NCBI GenBank assembly: GCA_946699065.1
Contig: CAMPDV010000022.1
Location: 1,251,501-1,315,500 of the forward strand
DNA length: 64,000 nucleotides
Direction: 5' to 3'
From: Loxodes magnus
Lineage: Eukaryota > Ciliophora > Karyorelictea > Loxodida > Loxodidae
The notes under the pieces were generated by a model. It was not told the DNA's origin and did no database searches. It saw nothing but the letters and a program-made list of their open reading frames with translations. The stretch's first letter is position 1; the number at the start of each line of letters is the position of its first letter. A program made the position numbers and the translations under genes. This document shows positions 59,340 to 64,000 of the stretch, piece after piece.

Positions 59340-62300
59340 ATTTAAAAATACACATAACTTAAGTAATTGTTTTTTATATGCTATAATTGGAAGAATAGAA
59401 GATAAAAAAGAAGTTTAAGACCTAAAATAAATAAATAATTCTCTTATGTTTACTATCAAAAAATTGATCGATGAACGGAATCTTAGATAATAATTATCTA
59501 GCTTACCCAAAATTCATGCTTACGCTTTTTGACATTCCATTAATCTTGATTTTAAATTTTTCAAAAGAAATACTTTATAGAAATCAGTGTTCTAAATATT
59601 TATATTCATTCACTCTTTCTATTCCCATTTCATTTATATATATTATTTATCAACTTTGTATTATTTTCCATTTCATTGCATTCACTTAGTCTTATCTGCA
59701 ATTTTTATATTATATTATTAAGATCATTATTGTAGTATTTCAATTATCTCTTGTAGACTGGACTTACCATCATTACAATATCATCTGAATATGCCAATGC
59801 TCCCATAAATCTTTCCTCTATATATTATTCTAATTTCATGTTTATGGTTATTCCTACTTTATTTTATCTTAGTTAGTTCATAACTTTATTTATTATAATA
59901 CTAAATAACCTTTGGGAACAGGTGTTTCCTTATTTAATTCATTTCACCATTAAATCTGTTCTTATATTAAATATAAATAAATAAGGAGGAGCAATCCTCC
60001 AACTGAAATTGACTTAAACTCTGGTACCAGGAAGTTTTCCATAGGTGAAGAACCAGCCAAGAGAAGAGAAGTCAAGGTCGAAGAGGCATCAAGTAGCATT
60101 AGTGATGAAAGATGCCAGATACTAAGGTCTCTTAGGTTGCATTCTGATCGCGGCCCTATAGAAGACAACTTCACAAGGGAATGTTAGCACTGTGGAAAGA
60201 TTTCAGCAAGAATTTTTTTTAATTTAAAAATCTTATTAAAGAGCTGCGCACTATTGAGGTGCTACGTGCTCTATAAGGCTCATTTATTTATTATTTAAAT
60301 CATTTTTTATCTTTGTTTCTTCTCTGTACAATCAGCAATAAGCTTGCTTATTTGCTCAGATATTTCAATTTCATTTAGTGTTTCTCATATGTCTTCTCTT
60401 ATTACTGAGTCAAACGTTTTTTAATATCAATAAATATTACTGATTTTTCTTTATTATTTTGCTTAAGTCATTCTTGTGCAGTTCTTAGATTGAAGATTTG
60501 CAAAGACCATGATTTGCCTTTTTTAAGCCATATTATAATTCATCATCACACCTGCTCAATTATGAGTTTATTTATCCAAATAATCAAAGATCTATGATTT
60601 TTACTATATAAATTAAAAGTGAAATCAACTTATAATTCATAAGGCCTTCCATTCCACCTTTTTTATGAAGTAGTAGAATAAAAGATCCTTTTATTTTGCT
60701 TGGCATAGCTCCAAATTGGATTATTTTTTATGTTATATTGTGGTTAGGTTAACAAGCTTAACTCCTCCAGCTCTTATTGTTTCTATTTATATTCCATCAA
60801 GTCCTGCAGCTTTTCATTCGAAGAGCTTTTTTATATAGCACACTAAATCTTCTTTTTAAACTTATATTGTTTATGCGTTCCTTTATGAATATGGTAATTT
60901 GTTGCTGCCACTTTTATTGAGCTCCCATCAGCTTTCTTTAAAATTCTACATATCCTTTTCGTTTATTACTACATATCATTTTCGTTTATTAATATCCATT
61001 ATGCATAATTTTCTCTACTTTAATTATTTTTATATTTCTTTTCAAGTGTTGTTTAAGCTTCCTTAATTAATTTCATCTAAAAAATATTTAATTTATTTTT
61101 CCTATCTTTTTTTGATGCAGTCTAAATTTTCTCCTTGCTTCTTATCTCATTTTAATATAATTATCAATTTCTTAGCATTCTTATCTAATTAGATATTTTA
61201 CTTATTTCGCTTGCTATTAGAAATATTTTCTTAGTTTTATTATTTCTGCTGTATATTATTATTTTCTCATTTAGTTTGTTACAAAGCCACATATCGCTTT
61301 GGTCGCTTCTTGTTAGATTTAATTAAATCATTTTTCATATTATGCTTCGCTATCGAAATTTTCGAATTCGCTAAGATCTATTTTCTCGAATCATTCTTTG
61401 AATTTCTCTTTAACCTTTTATTGCTTTAATTTTTGAAAGTTTATCTTTTTAATTTATGAACTTTTTTCGAAATTCTTTCGAAATTTATATCTTTATTTTG
61501 TCTGGATAATGATCTCCTATTTGTCTCTATTGATAGAATTTTGTGCTGATAATGCTAGGCGTAATGTATTGGTTCATTAAGAAACAATCTATTTTAAATT
61601 TTCCATTCTTTTATGTTGTGATGATGGTTGGATATTGATTTGAATCTTTAAATTCTAAAAGATAATCTTTCATCAATTTAATAAGCATTAGCCTGTATTA
61701 TTCTGCTCATACGGTAAAAATTGGAGAATATGCGAGTTTAAATCCCCTAATATTAAAATTATAATCCTTTGCTGTTTGCTGCTAATTTGTATTATTTTAG
61801 ACTTTCATAAAAGGGTATTAGTTAATTAGAGTTGGGTGTTGTAGTGTTATATACGTTTATCAATGCCAGCCGATCATCAAGTGTTAAACCTATTAATCTT
61901 CCACTAAAACAGATCTGCTTGATTGAGATCCGCTATATCCATCACTTTGGTTCTGCTCGTAATTCCATCTTTTATAAAAATGGTACTCCTTTGCAGTATT
62001 TAGTGCTCAATTTTATTATTGCTCTGAATCCATACATATAAGGCAATTCAGTAGTTTGATTCACAAATATTTCTTTAATCACTATTATTTCTATCTTCTT
62101 TTCACACATAAAATTGTTTAATTCTTGCTTCATTTTATTCATCTAAAATTTGCTGTACCTATGTTTAATTCTGTCTATTTTATTATATTAGTATTTCCTT
62201 GTACTTCCTATTTTTCTTGATCCTCCTACCCTGCATTTTTAGCTTCCTCTTCTTTAATAGCGTGAAAATAAATTGTTCTAATGTTTATTATTTTTCTGTA

Positions 62301-63600
62301 CTTATGTCTTCAAGTATTTTACTCGATACTATCTACCTTACCATTATATATTTTTTCTATCTTTTTTGAGACAGTGTTGTATTTATGCATACTTCCTTTC
62401 TGTCACTGTTTTCTAGTTGTTTCAGTTTCTTTATCATATTTCCTATTTTACTTTCTGTTTTTTGTGACATTGATAGTTTCGTCTCAGTTTTATTATTTAA
62501 TTTTGTTGTTAAATATCTATTAAAGTATATCGCTTTTAAAGTAAATTTAATATGGCTTAAACTTGTTGATTTAGCTAGAAATAAAAAGTGGTATTTTATT
62601 TGAAGGTTAATCTTCTTCAGTTTTCTTCACTTTCTTTTCCTTCGCTATCTGTTTCTTTTTATAGTAAAGCATTTTATTTCTGATTTCCGAATGCATCAAC
62701 TTGGTTTTTACTTCTTTAGCATTTTTAATTACTTCCTTTATAGCTTTTTTTCTTAAGTATTAATTTTTACTATATCCTTATTTGTTGCAGTTCGTACATT
62801 TTCAAATTGATGGTTAGTGATACAACGATACATGTATGGGATTTCCACACTGACTCAAGTAAGTGTTTTACCTTTCGTCTAACTTATCTAGTATACTTTC
62901 TGCATCTTTGATCTCCTTCAATTCTAAATAATTTTTCATTTTCCCATTGTCTCATGTTGTACCTTTTACGGTTCCGATCTCTGTACATACTATTTTTCTG
63001 TACTTCTATAGATGGATTTCTACCTGGCTAAAACTTAAATACATGCTAAATATTCAATGAATCAGTTAGTTCTTAATGCTGTATAATTCCTCTATGTTTC
63101 TTTGCTCTGTTGTATTACAAAATTTCTTCACTTCCATGTTTAATTATTTCCAATTTGTGAGAGTGTTTCTTTATTTTTTAATCACATAATAATTATTCCT
63201 GTCTGAAAGATTTTCACAATCTAAATATTTTTACGATACTCTTAATTCAAACATCTGAGAAATGCTTGAATGATTTCATTTTCTTGCATTTCTGCTGGAC
63301 TGAGTCTTTGGTTGTAGTAATTTTCTTCTAAAAATTGATTGAAATAGGTAACTCTTACTCTTTTAGCAGTTTTGAGCTGCATATTCTCTTCCTCATTTTA
63401 AGGCCTTTACTCGTTCTTTCTTCTTTCATTAAAAGATTTGCACAGAGCTGTGATCTTGTTTGATGTTCTAAATTACCTACATTTTTTGATAGGCTATTTA
63501 ATTTTAACATTTCTGTCCCTTATTTTAGTGCATTCCTCCTAGTAGTTTAAAGATTTTGCGACAGAGACGTTTTTCTTAAAAAATAATATAAAAAATATGT
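59340..63600 (-). mobile_element. LINE (non-LTR retrotransposon), minus strand, degenerate: ORF1, APE endonuclease, reverse transcriptase
   Basis: Read on the minus strand from right to left. About 63500-62600 is an ORF1-like region with a degraded knuckle (MYRCITNHQFENV) and a basic tail (IRNKMLYYKKKQIAKEKK). An APE-type endonuclease follows, with ILGDLNSHI at 61729-61748 (the GDFNxH motif) and GDHYPD at 61499-61516 (the SDHxP motif). Reverse transcriptase follows, with FGAMPSKIKGSFILLLHKKG near 60700, KTFDSVIREDIWETL near 60403, QGNTCSQRLFSIIINK near 59925 and LAYSDDIVMM at 59780-59791. The thumb (RVNEYKYLEHWF) continues to about 59350. The frame shifts between the RT blocks near 60450, and a foreign repeat interrupts the RT at about 59980-60290, so it is inactive. 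The ends are approximate. Confidence 0.8.
59980..60290 (+). repeat. Hairpin-ended repeat, copy H5, nested inside the LINE
   Basis: A GC-richer body (about 59985-60200) is followed by AT-rich sequence and the stem-loop at 60240-60272 (AGAGCTGCGCAC, loop, GTGCTACGTGCTCT), then TATAAGG and an AT tail. In the stem, CGT replaces CGC opposite GCG, keeping a G-U pair. It lies between RT motifs A and B of the minus-strand LINE, which are otherwise uninterrupted. The LINE was therefore there first. A 70-codon minus-strand frame across the body is not a gene. Confidence 0.68.
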
Positions 63601-63826
63601 TGTAAAGCTCTCTAATGCCTTTGTTAAATTTAATAAACAGTCTCGATCCAAGTCTGGCGGCATGCAGAATATAGGATAGCTACTTGATATAATAGCCTAA
63701 TATTGTACTATTAAATAAATACTATAAATAAAGTAATAATGTAATAGTTGATATTATTGAGTGTATTTTTGATGGTAACTGTTATAAATTACCTTTATAG
63801 CTTTTGTAGTCTAAATAATAATAAAA
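63601..63826. other. Short AT-rich spacer / presumptive promoter
   Basis: Separates the LINE from the RING gene. No specific motif is called. Confidence 0.35.
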
Positions 63827-64000
63827 ATGTAAGCGTTACCAAAATGCTTGATCTGCTTAGAAGATTACAACTTAACTAATGCTCTTCCAACTGTCTTACC
63901 TTGTGGACATATTTACTGTGGTTTGTGTTTGAATACTGAGTACTGATTATAAGGCATAATGTAATGTCCTATTTGTTAAAAAGGATTCCATTTTAGATTT
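63827..64000 (+). CDS. RING-finger protein, 3' truncated by the window edge
   Basis: ATG 63827 opens MQALPKCLICLEDYNLTNAL followed by LPCGHIYCGLCLNTEYW and MQCPICQKGFHF. This is a complete C3HC4 RING: C-x2-C, C-x-H-x2-C-x2-C and CPIC. RING domains recruit E2 ubiquitin-conjugating enzymes, so an E3-ligase role is likely. In-frame TAA (Gln) and TGA (Trp) occur. Whether it continues into a B-box, a ubiquitin-like domain and a microexon array like the genes at 16189 and 20569 cannot be seen. Confidence 0.82.

Noticed and set aside
59962..60174. Minus-strand 70-codon ORF
   Set aside because: It falls in the body of hairpin-ended repeat H5 and has no relation to the LINE frames around it.
20199..60272. 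Rho-independent terminators suggested by the stem-loops
   Set aside because: The stems are not followed by a U-tract at a gene end, occur inside repeats in both orientations, and the DNA is eukaryotic.
61832..62603. Plus-strand ORFs with hydrophobic text
   Set aside because: They are antisense to the LINE endonuclease and ORF1 regions, whose motifs (GDLNSHI, GDHYPD) read on the minus strand.
1..64000. tRNA and rRNA genes
   Set aside because: I looked for cloverleaf arms with GGTTCGAATCC-type T loops and for conserved rRNA blocks and found none I could support; the B-box-like sites lie in SINE copies only.

Overview
The window looks like nuclear DNA of a karyorelictean ciliate, most like Loxodes. 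It is very AT-rich. The clear genes read in frame only if TAA and TAG mean glutamine and most in-frame TGA means tryptophan, with TGA also acting as the terminator (NCBI code 27 style). Because no codon is always a stop, every frame is nearly open. Open length is therefore weak evidence here, and calls rest on recognisable domains, conserved motifs and codon texture. Several hypothetical genes are accordingly given low confidence.

Layout: 1-6805 is the 3' part of an intronless IP3-receptor-like calcium channel gene. 6854-15720 holds a run of unrecognised, closely packed genes. 16189-17881 and 20569-22814 are two paralogous TRIM-like genes (RING, B-box, coiled coil, ubiquitin-like domain). 23041-25346 holds another large unrecognised gene. 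26.1-37 kb is dominated by retroelement material: a SINE copy, short ORF1-only elements, a degenerate reverse transcriptase and a decayed kinase. 38913-42899 is an intact receptor with a periplasmic-binding-protein-like ectodomain and about nine membrane spans. 46-63.6 kb is a second mobile-element belt: hairpin-ended repeats, ORF1 relics, another SINE and a long minus-strand LINE with endonuclease and reverse transcriptase. A RING gene runs off the right edge.

The main discovery is in the two TRIM-like genes. Just after the ubiquitin-like domain, each coding sequence breaks into an array in which single 3-nt exons alternate with GT..AG introns of 16-26 nt. The first gene has 25 three-nt exons between 26 introns. 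The second has 33 three-nt exons spread over 47 intron-sized units, including 13 places where AG abuts GT directly, as if an exon had zero length. Splicing every unit keeps phase 1 throughout and ends at TGA in both genes. The two predicted C-termini then agree (CAQCQRYNWES-stop and CGYCQKRFWES-stop). That agreement cannot be seen in the unspliced DNA, and it is the strongest evidence that the arrays are real.

The mobile elements form at least three groups. The first is a ~310 bp GC-richer SINE with 15-bp target duplications (three copies). The second is a family ending in a conserved stem-loop (five copies, both orientations). The third is ORF1-type elements that share a coiled coil, a MEIE motif and a CCHC knuckle and end in (ATT)n tails. 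The LINE near the right edge and a second RT relic near 34 kb are candidate sources of the machinery that moves them.
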